A stretch of 64,000 nucleotides of DNA from positions 11,594,001-11,658,000 of the forward strand of contig JAJQJQ010000002.1 of assembly GCA_028622995.1 (NCBI GenBank), given 5' to 3'. Each line of letters begins with the position of its first letter. Within the stretch, counting starts at the first letter, position 1. This DNA comes from Panagrolaimus kolymaensis (lineage: Eukaryota > Nematoda > Chromadorea > Rhabditida > Panagrolaimidae). Position numbers and translations under genes: made by a program. The notes under the pieces were generated by a model. That model had not been told where the DNA came from. It did not search any database and saw only the letters and a program-made list of their open reading frames with translations. Positions 24,898 to 38,504 of this stretch are shown piece by piece.

Positions 24898-24909
24898 GAA
24901 ACTCGGGTG
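24898..24909. repeat. Right copy of target-site duplication of the 9-kb MULE
   Basis: The bases GAAACTCGGGTG immediately after the element repeat the 12 bases before it and begin the right satellite block in the correct monomer phase. Confidence 0.85.
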
Positions 24910-27900
24910 TAATAATTTTTGGATTTTGTTTTTTTAAACATTTTTAAACCAATTTTCTTTTGTCATTCCATTAAACACTTTCACAAAGTAAAACTAAAAA
25001 TAAAGATTCTTTTGTCATTCCATTAAACACTTTCACAAAGTAAAACTAAAAATAAAGATGGCATTTCAAATTGCTCGATTTTATGTAGCTGAAACTCGGG
25101 TGTAATAATTTTTGGATTTTGTTTTTTTAAACATTTTTAAACAAATTTTCTTTTGTCATTCCATTAAACACTTTCACAAAGTAAAACTAAAAATAAAGAC
25201 GGCATTTCAAATTGCTCGATTTTATGTTGCTGCAACTCGGGTGTAATAATTTTTTGATTTTGTTTTTTTAAACATTTTTAAACAAATTTTCTTTTGTCAT
25301 TCCATTAAACACTTTCACAAAGTAAAACTAAAAATAAAGACGGCATTTCAAATTGCTCGATTTTATGTTGCTGCAACTCGGGTGTAATAATTTTTTGATT
25401 TTGTTTTTTTAAACATTTTTAAACAAATTTTCTTTTGTCATTCCATTAAACACTTTCACAAAGTAAAACTAAAAATAAAGACGGCATTTCAAATTGCTCG
25501 ATTTTATGTTGCTGCAACTCGGGTGTAATAATTTTTTGATTTTGTTTTTTTAAACATTTTTAAACAAATTTTCTTTTGTCATTCCATTAAACACTTTCAC
25601 AAAGTAAAACTAAAAATAAAGACGGCATTTCAAATTGCTCGATTTTATGTAGCTGAAACTCGGGTGTAATAATTTTTGGATTTTGTTTTTTTAAACATTT
25701 TTTAAAAAATTTTCTTTTGTCATTCCATTAAACACTTTCACAAAGTAAAACTAAAAATAAAGACGGCATTTCAAATTGCTCGATTTTATGTTGCTGCAAC
25801 TCGGGTGTAATAATTTTTTGATTTTGTTTTTTTAAACATTTTTAAACAAATTTTCTTTTGTCATTCCATTAAACACTTTCACAAAGTAAAACTAAAAATA
25901 AAGACGGCATTTCAAATTGCTCGATTTTATGTTGCTGCAACTCGGGTGTAATAATTTTTTGATTTTGTTTTTTTAAACATTTTTAAACAAATTTTCTTTT
26001 GTCATTCCATTAAACACTTTCACAAAGTAAAACTAAAAATAAAGACGGCATTTCAAATTGCTCGATTTTATGTAGCTGAAACTCGGGTGTAATAATTTTT
26101 GGATTTTGTTTTTTTAAACATTTTTTAAAAAATTTTCTTTTGTCATTCCATTAAACACTTTCACAAAGTAAAACTAAAAATAAAGACGGCATTTCAAATT
26201 GCTCGATTTTATGTTGCTGCAACTCGGGTGTAAAAATTTTTTGATTTTGTTTTTTTAAACATTTTTAAACAAATTTTCTTTTGTCATTCCATTAAACACT
26301 TTCACAAAGTAAAACTAAAAATAAAGACGGCATTTCAAATTGCTCGATTTTATGTAGCTGAAACTCGGGTGTAATAATTTTTTGATTTTGTTTTTTTAAA
26401 CATTTTTAAACAAATTTTCTTTTGTCATTCCATTAAACACTTTCACAAAGTAAAACTAAAAATAAAGACGGCATTTCAAATTGCTCGATTTTATGTTGCT
26501 GCAACTCGGGTGTAATAATTTTTGGATTTTGTTTTTTTAAACATTTTTAAACAAATTTTCTTTTGTCATTCCATTAAACACTTTCACAAAGTAAAACTAA
26601 AAATAAAGACGGCATTTCAAATTGCTCGATTTTATGTTGCTGCAACTCGGGTGTAATAATTTTTTGATTTTGTTTTTTTAAACATTTTTAAACAAATTTT
26701 CTTTTGTCATTCCATTAAACACTTTCACAAAGTAAAACTAAAAATAAAGACGGCATTTCAAATTGCTCGATTTTATGTTGTTGCAACTCGGGTGTAATAA
26801 TTTTTTGATTTTGTTTTTTTAAACATTTTTAAACAAATTTTCTTTTGTCATTCCATTAAACACTTTCACAAAGTAAAACTAAAAATAAAGACGGCATTTC
26901 AAATTGCTCGATTTTATGTAGCTGAAACTCGGGTGTAATAATTTTTGGATTTTGTTTTTTTAAACATTTTTAAACAAATTTTCTTTTGTCATTCCATTAA
27001 ACACTTTCACAAAGTAAAACTAAAAATAAAGACGGCATTTCAAATTGCTCGATTTTATGTTGTTGCAACTCGGGTGTAATAATTTTTTGATTTTGTTTTT
27101 TTAAACATTTTTAAACAAATTTTCTTTTGTCATTCCATTAAACACTTTCACAAAGTAAAACTAAAAATAAAGACGGCATTTCAAATTGCTCGATTTTATG
27201 TTGTTGCAACTCGGGTGTAATAATTTTTTGATTTTGTTTTTTTAAACATTTTTAAACAAATTTTCTTTTGTCATTCCATTAAACACTTTCACAAAGTAAA
27301 ACTAAAAATAAAGACGGCATTTCAAATTGCTCGATTTTATGTAGCTGAAACTCGGGTGTAATAATTTTTGGATTTTGTTTTTTTAAACATTTTTAAACAA
27401 ATTTTCTTTTGTCATTCCATTAAACACTTTCACAAAGTAAAACTAAAAATAAAGACGGCATTTCAAATTGCTCGATTTTATGTTGTTGCAACTCGGGTGT
27501 AATAATTTTTTGATTTTGTTTTTTTAAACATTTTTAAACAAATTTTCTTTTGTCATTCCATTAAACACTTTCACAAAGTAAAACTAAAAATAAAGACGGC
27601 ATTTCAAATTGCTCGATTTTATGTTGCTGCAACTCGGGTGTAATAATTTTTTGATTTTGTTTTTTTAAACATTTTTAAACAAATTTTCTTTTGTCATTCC
27701 ATTAAACACTTTCACAAAGTAAAACTAAAAATAAAGACGGCATTTCAAATTGCTCGATTTTATGTAGCTGAAACTCGGGTGTAATAATTTTTGGATTTTG
27801 TTTTTTTAAACATTTTTAAACAAATTTTCTTTTGTCATTCCATTAAACACTTTCACAAAGTAAAACTAAAAATAAAGACGGCATTTCAAATTGCTCGATT

Positions 27901-30900
27901 TTATGTTGTTGCAACTCGGGTGTAATAATTTTTTGATTTTGTTTTTTTAAACATTTTTAAACAAATTTTCTTTTGTCATTCCATTAAACACTTTCACAAA
28001 GTAAAACTAAAAATAAAGACGGCATTTCAAATTGCTCGATTTTATGTTGTTGCAACTCGGGTGTAATAATTTTTTGATTTTGTTTTTTTAAACATTTTTA
28101 AACAAATTTTCTTTTGTCATTCCATTAAACACTTTCACAAAGTAAAACTAAAAATAAAGACGGCATTTCAAATTGCTCGATTTTATGTAGCTGAAACTCG
28201 GGTGTAATAATTTTTGGATTTTGTTTTTTTAAACATTTTTAAACAAATTTTCTTTTGTCATTCCATTAAACACTTTCACAAAGTAAAACTAAAAATAAAG
28301 ACGGCATTTCAAATTGCTCGATTTTATGTTGCTGCAACTCGGGTGTAATAATTTTTGGATTTTGTTTTTTTAAACATTTTTAAACAAATTTTCTTTTGTC
28401 ATTCCATTAAACACTTTCACAAAGTAAAACTAAAAATAAAGACGGCATTTCAAATTGCTCGATTTTATGTAGCTGAAACTCGGGTGTAATAATTTTTGGA
28501 TTTTGTTTTTTTAAACATTTTTAAACAAATTTTCTTTTGTCATTCCATTAAACACTTTCACAAAGTAAAACTAAAAATAAAGACGGCATTTCAAATTGCT
28601 CGATTTTATGTTGCTGCAACTCGGGTGTAATAATTTTTTGATTTTGTTTTTTTAAACATTTTTAAACAAATTTTCTTTTGTCATTCCATTAAACACTTTC
28701 ACAAAGTAAAACTAAAAATAAAGACGGCATTTCAAATTGCTCGATTTTATGTTGCTGCAACTCGGGTGTAATAATTTTTGGATTTTGTTTTTTTAAACAT
28801 TTTTAAACAAATTTTCTTTTGTCATTCCATTAAACACTTTCACAAAGTAAAACTAAAAATAAAGACGGCATTTCAAATTGCTCGATTTTATGTAGCTGAA
28901 ACTCGGGTGTAATAATTTTTGGATTTTGTTTTTTTAAACATTTTTAAACAAATTTTCTTTTGTCATTCCATTAAACACTTTCACAAAGTAAAACTAAAAA
29001 TAAAGACGGCATTTCAAATTGCTCGATTTTATGTAGCTGAAACTCGGGTGTAATAATTTTTGGATTTTGTTTTTTTAAACATTTTTAAACAAATTTTCTT
29101 TTGTCATTCCATTAAACACTTTCACAAAGTAAAACTAAAAATAAAGACGGCATTTCAAATTGCTCGATTTTATGTAGCTGAAACTCGGGTGTAATAATTT
29201 TTGGATTTTGTTTTTTTAAACATTTTTAAACAAATTTTCTTTTGTCATTCCATTAAACACTTTCACAAAGTAAAACTAAAAATAAAGACGGCATTTCAAA
29301 TTGCTCGATTTTATGTTGCTGCAACTCGGGTGTAATAATTTTTTGATTTTGTTTTTTTAAACATTTTTAAACAAATTTTCTTTTGTCATTCCATTAAACA
29401 CTTTCACAAAGTAAAACTAAAAATAAAGACGGCATTTCAAATTGCTCGATTTTATGTTGCTGCAACTCGGGTGTAATAATTTTTGGATTTTGTTTTTTTA
29501 AACATTTTTAAACAAATTTTCTTTTGTCATTCCATTAAACACTTTCACAAAGTAAAACTAAAAATAAAGACGGCATTTCAAATTGCTCGATTTTATGTAG
29601 CTGAAACTCGGGTGTAATAATTTTTGGATTTTGTTTTTTTAAACATTTTTAAACAAATTTTCTTTTGTCATTCCATTAAACACTTTCACAAAGTAAAACT
29701 AAAAATAAAGACGGCATTTCAAATTGCTCGATTTTATGTAGCTGAAACTCGGGTGTAATAATTTTTGGATTTTGTTTTTTTAAACATTTTTAAACAAATT
29801 TTCTTTTGTCATTCCATTAAACACTTTCACAAAGTAAAACTAAAAATAAAGACGGCATTTCAAATTGCTCGATTTTATGTAGCTGAAACTCGGGTGTAAT
29901 AATTTTTGGATTTTGTTTTTTTAAACATTTTTAAACAAATTTTCTTTTGTCATTCCATTAAACACTTTCACAAAGTAAAACTAAAAATAAAGACGGCATT
30001 TCAAATTGCTCGATTTTATGTTGCTGAAACTCGGGTGTAATAATTTTTTGATTTTGTTTTTTTAAACATTTTTAAACAAATTTTCTTTTGTCATTCCATT
30101 AAACACTTTCACAAAGTAAAACTAAAAATAAAGACGGCATTTCAAATTGCTCGATTTTATGTTGCTGCAACTCGGGTGTAATAATTTTTTGATTTTGTTT
30201 TTTTAAACATTTTTAAACAAATTTTCTTTTGTCATTCCATTAAACACTTTCACAAAGTAAAACTAAAAATAAAGACGGCATTTCAAATTGCTCGATTTTA
30301 TGTTGCTGAAACTCGGGTGTAATAATTTTTTGATTTTGTTTTTTTAAACATTTTTAAACAAATTTTCTTTTGTCATTCCATTAAACACTTTCACAAAGTA
30401 AAACTAAAAATAAAGACGGCATTTCAAATTGCTCGATTTTATGTTGCTGCAACTCGGGTGTAATAATTTTTGGATTTTGTTTTTTTAAACATTTTTAAAC
30501 AAATTTTCTTTTGTCATTCCATTAAACACTTTCACAAAGTAAAACTAAAAATAAAGACGGCATTTCAAATTGCTCGATTTTATGTAGCTGAAACTCGGGT
30601 GTAATAATTTTTGGATTTTGTTTTTTTAAACATTTTTAAACAAATTTTCTTTTGTCATTCCATTAAACACTTTCACAAAGTAAAACTAAAAATAAAGACG
30701 GCATTTCAAATTGCTCGATTTTATGTTGCTGCAACTCGGGTGTAATAATTTTTGGATTTTGTTTTTTTAAACATTTTTAAACAAATTTTCTTTTGTCATT
30801 CCATTAAACACTTTCACAAAGTAAAACTAAAAATAAAGACGGCATTTCAAATTGCTCGATTTTATGTTGCTGCAACTCGGGTGTAATAATTTTTTGATTT

Positions 30901-33900
30901 TGTTTTTTTAAACATTTTTAAACAAATTTTCTTTTGTCATTCCATTAAACACTTTCACAAAGTAAAACTAAAAATAAAGACGGCATTTCAAATTGCTCGA
31001 TTTTATGTAGCTGAAACTCGGGTGTAATAATTTTTGGATTTTGTTTTTTTAAACATTTTTAAACAAATTTTCTTTTGTCATTCCATTAAACACTTTCACA
31101 AAGTAAAACTAAAAATAAAGACGGCATTTCAAATTGCTCGATTTTATGTAGCTGAAACTCGGGTGTAATAATTTTTGGATTTTGTTTTTTTAAACATTTT
31201 TAAACAAATTTTCTTTTGTCATTCCATTAAACACTTTCACAAAGTAAAACTAAAAATAAAGACGGCATTTCAAATTGCTCGATTTTATGTTGCTGAAACT
31301 CGGGTGTAATAATTTTTTGATTTTGTTTTTTTAAACATTTTTAAACAAATTTTCTTTTGTCATTCCATTAAACACTTTCACAAAGTAAAACTAAAAATAA
31401 AGACGGCATTTCAAATTGCTCGATTTTATGTTGCTGCAACTCGGGTGTAATAATTTTTGGATTTTGTTTTTTTAAACATTTTTAAACAAATTTTCTTTTG
31501 TCATTCCATTAAACACTTTCACAAAGTAAAACTAAAAATAAAGACGGCATTTCAAATTGCTCGATTTTATGTAGCTGAAACTCGGGTGTAATAATTTTTG
31601 GATTTTGTTTTTTTAAACATTTTTAAACAAATTTTCTTTTGTCATTCCATTAAACACTTTCACAAAGTAAAACTAAAAATAAAGACGGCATTTCAAATTG
31701 CTCGATTTTATGTTGCTGAAACTCGGGTGTAATAATTTTTTGATTTTGTTTTTTTAAACATTTTTAAACAAATTTTCTTTTGTCATTCCATTAAACACTT
31801 TCACAAAGTAAAACTAAAAATAAAGACGGCATTTCAAATTGCTCGATTTTATGTTGCTGAAACTCGGGTGTAATAATTTTTGGATTTTGTTTTTTTAAAC
31901 ATTTTTAAACAAATTTTCTTTTGTCATTCCATTAAACACTTTCACAAAGTAAAACTAAAAATAAAGACGGCATTTCAAATTGCTCGATTTTATGTTGCTG
32001 CAACTCGGGTGTAATAATTTTTTGATTTTGTTTTTTTAAACATTTTTAAACAAATTTTCTTTTGTCATTCCATTAAACACTTTCACAAAGTAAAACTAAA
32101 AATAAAGACGGCATTTCAAATTGCTCGATTTTATGTTGCTGCAACTCGGGTGTAATAATTTTTGGATTTTGTTTTTTTAAACATTTTTAAACAAATTTTC
32201 TTTTGTCATTCCATTAAACACTTTCACAAAGTAAAACTAAAAATAAAGACGGCATTTCAAATTGCTCGATTTTATGTAGCTGAAACTCGGGTGTAATAAT
32301 TTTTGGATTTTGTTTTTTTAAACATTTTTAAACAAATTTTCTTTTGTCATTCCATTAAACACTTTCACAAAGTAAAACTAAAAATAAAGACGGCATTTCA
32401 AATTGCTCGATTTTATGTAGCTGAAACTCGGGTGTAATAATTTTTGGATTTTGTTTTTTTAAACATTTTTAAACAAATTTTCTTTTGTCATTCCATTAAA
32501 CACTTTCACAAAGTAAAACTAAAAATAAAGACGGCATTTCAAATTGCTCGATTTTATGTTGCTGCAACTCGGGTGTAATAATTTTTTGATTTTGTTTTTT
32601 TAAACATTTTTAAACAAATTTTCTTTTGTCATTCCATTAAACACTTTCACAAAGTAAAACTAAAAATAAAGACGGCATTTCAAATTGCTCGATTTTATGT
32701 TGCTGAAACTCGGGTGTAATAATTTTTTGATTTTGTTTTTTTAAACATTTTTAAACAAATTTTCTTTTGTCATTCCATTAAACACTTTCACAAAGTAAAA
32801 CTAAAAATAAAGACGGCATTTCAAATTGCTCGATTTTATGTTGCTGCAACTCGGGTGTAATAATTTTTTGATTTTGTTTTTTTAAACATTTTTAAACAAA
32901 TTTTCTTTTGTCATTCCATTAAACACTTTCACAAAGTAAAACTAAAAATAAAGACGGCATTTCAAATTGCTCGATTTTATGTTGCTGAAACTCGGGTGTA
33001 ATAATTTTTGGATTTTGTTTTTTTAAACATTTTTAAACAAATTTTCTTTTGTCATTCCATTAAACACTTTCACAAAGTAAAACTAAAAATAAAGACGGCA
33101 TTTCAAATTGCTCGATTTTATGTTGCTGCAACTCGGGTGTAATAATTTTTTGATTTTGTTTTTTTAAACATTTTTAAACAAATTTTCTTTTGTCATTCCA
33201 TTAAACACTTTCACAAAGTAAAACTAAAAATAAAGACGGCATTTCAAATTGCTCGATTTTATGTTGCTGCAACTCGGGTGTAATAATTTTTGGATTTTGT
33301 TTTTTTAAACATTTTTAAACAAATTTTCTTTTGTCATTCCATTAAACACTTTCACAAAGTAAAACTAAAAATAAAGACGGCATTTCAAATTGCTCGATTT
33401 TATGTAGCTGAAACTCGGGTGTAATAATTTTTGGATTTTGTTTTTTTAAACATTTTTAAACAAATTTTCTTTTGTCATTCCATTAAACACTTTCACAAAG
33501 TAAAACTAAAAATAAAGACGGCATTTCAAATTGCTCGATTTTATGTAGCTGAAACTCGGGTGTAATAATTTTTGGATTTTGTTTTTTTAAACATTTTTAA
33601 ACAAATTTTCTTTTGTCATTCCATTAAACACTTTCACAAAGTAAAACTAAAAATAAAGACGGCATTTCAAATTGCTCGATTTTATGTTGCTGCAACTCGG
33701 GTGTAATAATTTTTTGATTTTGTTTTTTTAAACATTTTTAAACAAATTTTCTTTTGTCATTCCATTAAACACTTTCACAAAGTAAAACTAAAAATAAAGA
33801 CGGCATTTCAAATTGCTCGATTTTATGTTGCTGAAACTCGGGTGTAATAATTTTTTGATTTTGTTTTTTTAAACATTTTTAAACAAATTTTCTTTTGTCA

Positions 33901-35622
33901 TTCCATTAAACACTTTCACAAAGTAAAACTAAAAATAAAGACGGCATTTCAAATTGCTCGATTTTATGTTGCTGAAACTCGGGTGAAAATAATTTTTTGA
34001 TTTTGTTTTTTTAAACATTTTTAAACAAATTTTCTTTTGTCATTCCATTAAACACTTTCACAAAGTAAAACTAAAAATAAAGACGGCATTTCAAATTGCT
34101 CGATTTTATGTTGCTGAAACTCGGGTGTAATAATTTTTTGATTTTGTTTTTTTAAACATTTTTAAACAAATTTTCTTTTGTCATTCCATTAAACACTTTC
34201 ACAAAGTAAAACTAAAAATAAAGACGGCATTTCAAATTGCTCGATTTTATGTTGCAGCAACTCGGGTGTAATAATTTTTGGATTTTGTTTTTTTAAACAT
34301 TTTTAAACAAATTTTCTTTTGTCATTCCATTAAACACTTTCACAAAGTAAAACTAAAAATAAAGACGGCATTTCAAATTGCTCGATTTTATGTTGCTGAA
34401 ACTCGGGTGTAATAATTTTTGGATTTTGTTTTTTTAAACATTTTTAAACAAATTTTCTTTTGTCATTCCATTAAACACTTTCACAAAGTAAAACTAAAAA
34501 TAAAGACGGCATTTCAAATTGCTCGATTTTATGTAGCTGAAACTCGGGTGTAATAATTTTTGGATTTTGTTTTTTTAAACATTTTTAAACAAATTTTCTT
34601 TTGTCATTCCATTAAACACTTTCACAAAGTAAAACTAAAAATAAAGACGGCATTTCAAATTGCTCGATTTTATGTTGCTGCAACTCGGGTGTAATAATTT
34701 TTTGATTTTGTTTTTTTAAACATTTTTAAACAAATTTTCTTTTGTCATTCCATTAAACACTTTCACAAAGTAAAACTAAAAATAAAGACGGCATTTCAAA
34801 TTGCTCGATTTTATGTAGCTGAAACTCGGGTGTAATAATTTTTGGATTTTGTTTTTTTAAACATTTTTAAACAAATTTTCTTTTGTCATTCCATTAAACA
34901 CTTTCACAAAGTAAAACTAAAAATAAAGACGGCATTTCAAATTGCTCGATTTTATGTTGCTGCAACTCGGGTGTAATAATTTTTTGATTTTGTTTTTTTA
35001 AACATTTTTAAACAAATTTTCTTTTGTCATTCCATTAAACACTTTCACAAAGTAAAACTAAAAATAAAGACGGCATTTCAAATTGCTCGATTTTATGTAG
35101 CTGAAACTCGGGTGTAATAATTTTTGGATTTTGTTTTTTTAAACATTTTTAAACAAATTTTCTTTTGTCATTCCATTAAACACTTTCACAAAGTAAAACT
35201 AAAAATAAAGACGGCATTTCAAATTGCTCGATTTTATGTTGCTGCAACTCGGGTGTAATAATTTTTTGATTTTGTTTTTTTAAACATTTTTAAACAAATT
35301 TTCTTTTGTCATTCCATTAAACACTTTCACAAAGTAAAACTAAAAATAAAGACGGCATTTCAAATTGCTCGATTTTATGTTGCTGCAACTCGGGTGTAAT
35401 AATTTTTGGATTTTGTTTTTTTAAACATTTTTAAACAAATTTTCTTTTGTCATTCCATTAAACACTTTCACAAAGTAAAACTAAAAATAAAGACGGCATT
35501 TCAAATTGCTCGATTTTATGTAGCTGAAACTCGGGTGTAATAATTTTTGGATTTTGTTTTTTTAAACATTTTTAAACAAATTTTCTTTTGTCATTCCATT
35601 AAACACTTTCACAAAGTAAAAC
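24898..35622. repeat. Satellite array, 140-141 bp monomer (right block)
   Basis: The same monomer and orientation continue for about 75 copies. The first ~210 bp, including a 52-bp truncated unit near 25006, repeat the last ~210 bp of the left block. After about 25200 nearly all monomers carry ACGGCATTTCAAATT and TTAAACAC. They differ mainly in GTTGCTGC, GTTGTTGC or GTAGCTGA and in TTTTTTGATT versus TTTTTGGATT. Neighbouring monomers alternate in repeating multi-monomer patterns. The array stops abruptly at about 35622, within the AAAGTAAAACT part of a monomer. Confidence 0.97.
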
Positions 35623-36257
35623 TTATTTCAATCAATTTTTTAAAATTTTTTATTTATTCCTCTTTCAAGATTTTTTCTTTTTTTTTGTTGATCCAAAAAA
35701 CAAACAATTCCTTTCTTTCTTCATAGCCAAGAAAATAAATTCACTTGCTTTGGATATTAGCACGTAACAAGCTTAAAATCGAGTATATCCGTCTTTTTCA
35801 AATAACAACACAAGAAACAAACAACACAAACATTTAAAAAAATAAATCTTATGACCTCCTCCATCCAGAAATAAAATAAGCAGTGGCCAAAACGACGACG
35901 CACAAATGTGTTTTAATATTTCTATCTTTCTTTCTCTATCGCCTGCTTTTTTCGCCATTGTTAAATTTAACTTTTGGGAAAGAAAGACAAGCTGTTTAAA
36001 AAAGTGAGAGATGACATTCTTCTTTAGCTTGGCTTTTCCTGAATGTTCAGGAAAACACCCGATAAACAAGTCTCAAACAAAAAAAATAATAGGAGGAGCA
36101 ACAACGACCAACAAAAAAAGGTGACAGCACTCGAAAGATATTTTTAAGTTTTATCTTTTTTATTTTTTTGAAAAAGTAATGAAATTGTTTGTTTCAAACG
36201 TTTTTCTTGTTGTTGACATTTTTTAAAAGAAGAAGAAGAGAAGGGGAAAAAGGATAC
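35623..36257. other. Unique DNA beside the satellite
   Basis: AT-rich, with pyrimidine runs. A minus-strand open frame at 35773-36069 begins with a plausible Met but has no recognisable domain or splice structure, and I do not call it. No repeat or RNA gene is seen. Confidence 0.4.
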
Positions 36258-36542
36258 TTAAAAGCTCGAAACACTGGACAAACAACGAATAACGAGATCA
36301 AGCTTGCTAGAGATTTTGCTAACTAAGATTTGAGAAAAGAAAGGTTTTTTAACCTACTTGCTTTCTTTTTTTCCAGGCTTTTCTCGAGATAGCTTTAAAC
36401 TAAAGGGATTTATTTGACTTGATTTTTTACTTGCTTGAAAAAATGGTGAACGAGATGAGATATTTGTATTGGTCTCTTTCTCTCCTATCGACGTCAGTTG
36501 TTTACAACCCATCAAAATAGCAAAAACTAAAGTCAAAGCCAT
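36258..36542 (-). CDS. Putative small secreted protein (2 exons, 81 aa)
   Basis: Exons 36542-36358 and 36318-36258 join in phase (donor GTAGGT, acceptor TTAG). The start MALTLVFAILMGC resembles a short signal peptide. The rest is Ser/Lys-rich (SSRSPFFQASKKSSQ, SREKPGKKES) and has no known domain. It diverges from the small heat-shock gene, whose start is 216 bp away. It could be spurious. Confidence 0.35.
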
Positions 36543-36757
36543 TTTTCTATCAATCCTTTCTCTTAGCTATTGCTGCTTTAGTTGATGCCAAATAACGCCC
36601 TAACGCGAGGTTGTTTATTTTACTCTGCAAAAAAATTGTTTTTGTTTGTGTATTTTTTTAGAAACCGCGTTTTTCACCTTTTAATAATAATTTTAATATT
36701 AAACAGCTTAAATCTTTTTCAGAAATATAATCTTTCGCTAAAAAAAGAAAAAGAATA
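36543..36757 (+). promoter_or_regulatory. Upstream region of the hsp-12-like gene with a candidate trans-splice acceptor
   Basis: CTTTTTCAG ends at 36722, 35 bp before the ATG of the small heat-shock gene, with no splice donor obvious between. In nematodes such an acceptor near the start is typical of spliced-leader addition. I do not see a canonical full heat-shock element, in line with the constitutive hsp-12 group, but I did not search exhaustively. Confidence 0.4.
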
Positions 36758-37243
36758 ATGTCTGAAGTTGCTGTAAATCATAATTGGGAAACAGCTCAAT
36801 GGGATTGGCCTCTTCAAAGTCATGATGGTGTAGTAAAAGTTATTAATACTGCAGAGAAATTTGAAGTTGGCCTTGATGCTTCTTTCTTTACTCCAAAAGA
36901 AATTGAAGTAAGTCTCCTAATCTTTATGTTCAAAACTGTAGCATTTTTCGGAACATAAGTGTGCCTAAAAGCACCTATAAAAAACTATATATAAGCAAAT
37001 CCAGCGACCATGTTTAGCTGAATACCCAACAACTAAAACTCATATCTAAATTTTCAGGTCAAAATGCATGAAGGCTCCCTCAAAATTCATTGCAAGCATG
37101 AAGAACGTTCAGATGCGCATGGAACCATCACTCGTGAAATCAATCGTTCTTATACCCTTCCATCTGATGTTGATGCATCAACCATTAAGAGTCATCTCTC
37201 ACACACTGGAGTTTTACTTATTACAGCTCAAAAGAAGCATTAA
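36758..37243 (+). CDS. hsp-12.2: Small heat shock protein, HSP-12 type (2 exons, 111 aa)
   Basis: This is an alpha-crystallin-domain chaperone of the short nematode HSP-12 class. Exons 36758-36907 and 37058-37243 are joined by a 150-bp GTAAGT...TTTTCAG intron in phase 0. The N-terminal arm is very short (about 25 residues, with WDWPLQ), followed by the crystallin core: KFEVGLDASFFTPKEIE, then LKIHCKHEERSD, ITREINRSYTLPSDVD and GVLLITAQKKH. There is almost no C-terminal extension and no IXI motif. That matches the family, whose members are about 110 aa and, unlike larger small HSPs, show weak or no classical chaperone activity. The protein is likely cytosolic. The symbol reflects closest resemblance by eye, and another hsp-12 paralogue is possible. 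It is convergent with mak-16 across a 260-bp gap. Confidence 0.93.
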
Positions 37244-37360
37244 ATCATTTTTCATTCTTCTTCTTACAGCCATTGTCGTTTGCTAGTTAATCTAACCTAA
37301 AAATATTAAACTATTGTAAATTTTTTAAAATGCTTTTCTCTTCTTTAACATCCCAAACTT

Positions 37361-37374
37361 AATAAATCTTTATT
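37361..37374. terminator. Back-to-back polyadenylation signals of convergent genes
   Basis: AATAAA on the plus strand (37361-37366) lies about 118 bp after the heat-shock stop. AATAAA on the minus strand (37369-37374) lies about 130 bp after the mak-16 stop. If both are used, the two 3' UTRs would abut or overlap slightly. Confidence 0.5.
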
Positions 37375-37503
37375 ACAATAAAAAATCACAACAACAAAAA
37401 TGAAACAACAACACAAGCTTATAAACGAAAACAACAGAGTATCATATGTGACAAGAGAAAAATGGTAATTAGGCTATGTAAATTACGAGTTCATCAACAG
37501 TTG

Positions 37504-38504
37504 CTAAACAGTAAGCCCAGTTTCTTCGATATCTTCAACGTCACCTTCTTCTTCTTCGTCATCGGATTCTTCAAAGTCTTCAATGAATTGACGTTGTGGT
37601 TGATCAGTCTGAAACAATATAGCTATTAACAGTATGGAAAAACAATTAAGAAAGCGTACCTCTTCTTCTAATTCCCATTCCACTTCTTGTTCATCCAAAA
37701 CATTTTCAAAAGCTTTTTGATTGAAGTTGTAAATATCACCATAAACACCTTCCTTAAGACGACCAAGAAGTTCTTTTTCAATAGCATTATCCAATCTTGC
37801 AGCAATAAGTGCTTTAGATTCACGACGTACTTCTCGTCTTTCAACTTTACGAGCTAATGGAATAATCTTTTGACTGAAATGAAAGCATAGGTAGTGTGAA
37901 TATATATGTTACAAAAGATAACTTACTGTTGTTTAAGTTGCATTCTTCTCATTTTGATCAAATATTGATGAATTCGAATAAGTCTTGCTTTACATTTTTG
38001 ACGAACAAATTTGCTCCAATGAAGAAGATTATCATCAATAAGTTTCACAGCAGCGGTCATGTTTTTTGGAAGCTTGACTTTTTCCCATAGCCGATTCGGA
38101 AAGTGACTTCGTTCAATAACCTTCATATAAAGATAACATGTACCTATAAAACAACAATATAGCGACAAGAATAAAACAAAGGTGAATGTAATGGAAGTTT
38201 TCTAAACATATAAAGTTGATGTATTTTCAATGCATATCAGCAGCTTCCAAACGTCGTCAAAAAGTTTATCCAATAACTAACCTTTTTCTTCTCGAACAGT
38301 TGCATATTGACTATTTGCCAGAGGACATGATGCTCGATTGCATAAACCAGTTAAATTGAATTCATTTCGGCAAAACATCTTTGTTTGTGATCTGAAAATT
38401 TTGCTATTACATTTTCTACCAAATACAAAAAAAGTGACATACCCAGCTTTGTAAGAACATTGTCCCTTGTTGAGAACACCCCATGTAATATCATCACACT
38501 GCAT
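37504..38504 (-). CDS. mak-16: MAK16 60S ribosome biogenesis protein (5 exons, 235 aa)
   Basis: MAK16 is a nucleolar factor needed for maturation of the large ribosomal subunit. Exons on the minus strand: 38504-38443, 38391-38282, 38143-37927, 37873-37660, 37608-37504. All phases agree (708 bp). Conserved pieces appear in order: [85 protein letters not shown] and [17 protein letters not shown]. The cysteines of the N-terminal Ribosomal-L28e-like region are kept. The protein ends in a short acidic tail ([20 protein letters not shown]). At 235 aa it is shorter than the ~300-aa human protein, because the C-terminal acidic/basic extension is abbreviated. The call is secure and the gene looks functional. 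Confidence 0.96.

Noticed and set aside
35773..36069. 98-aa minus-strand ORF beside the satellite
   Set aside because: No signal peptide, domain or in-phase splice partner found, and its composition is typical of AT-rich intergenic DNA.
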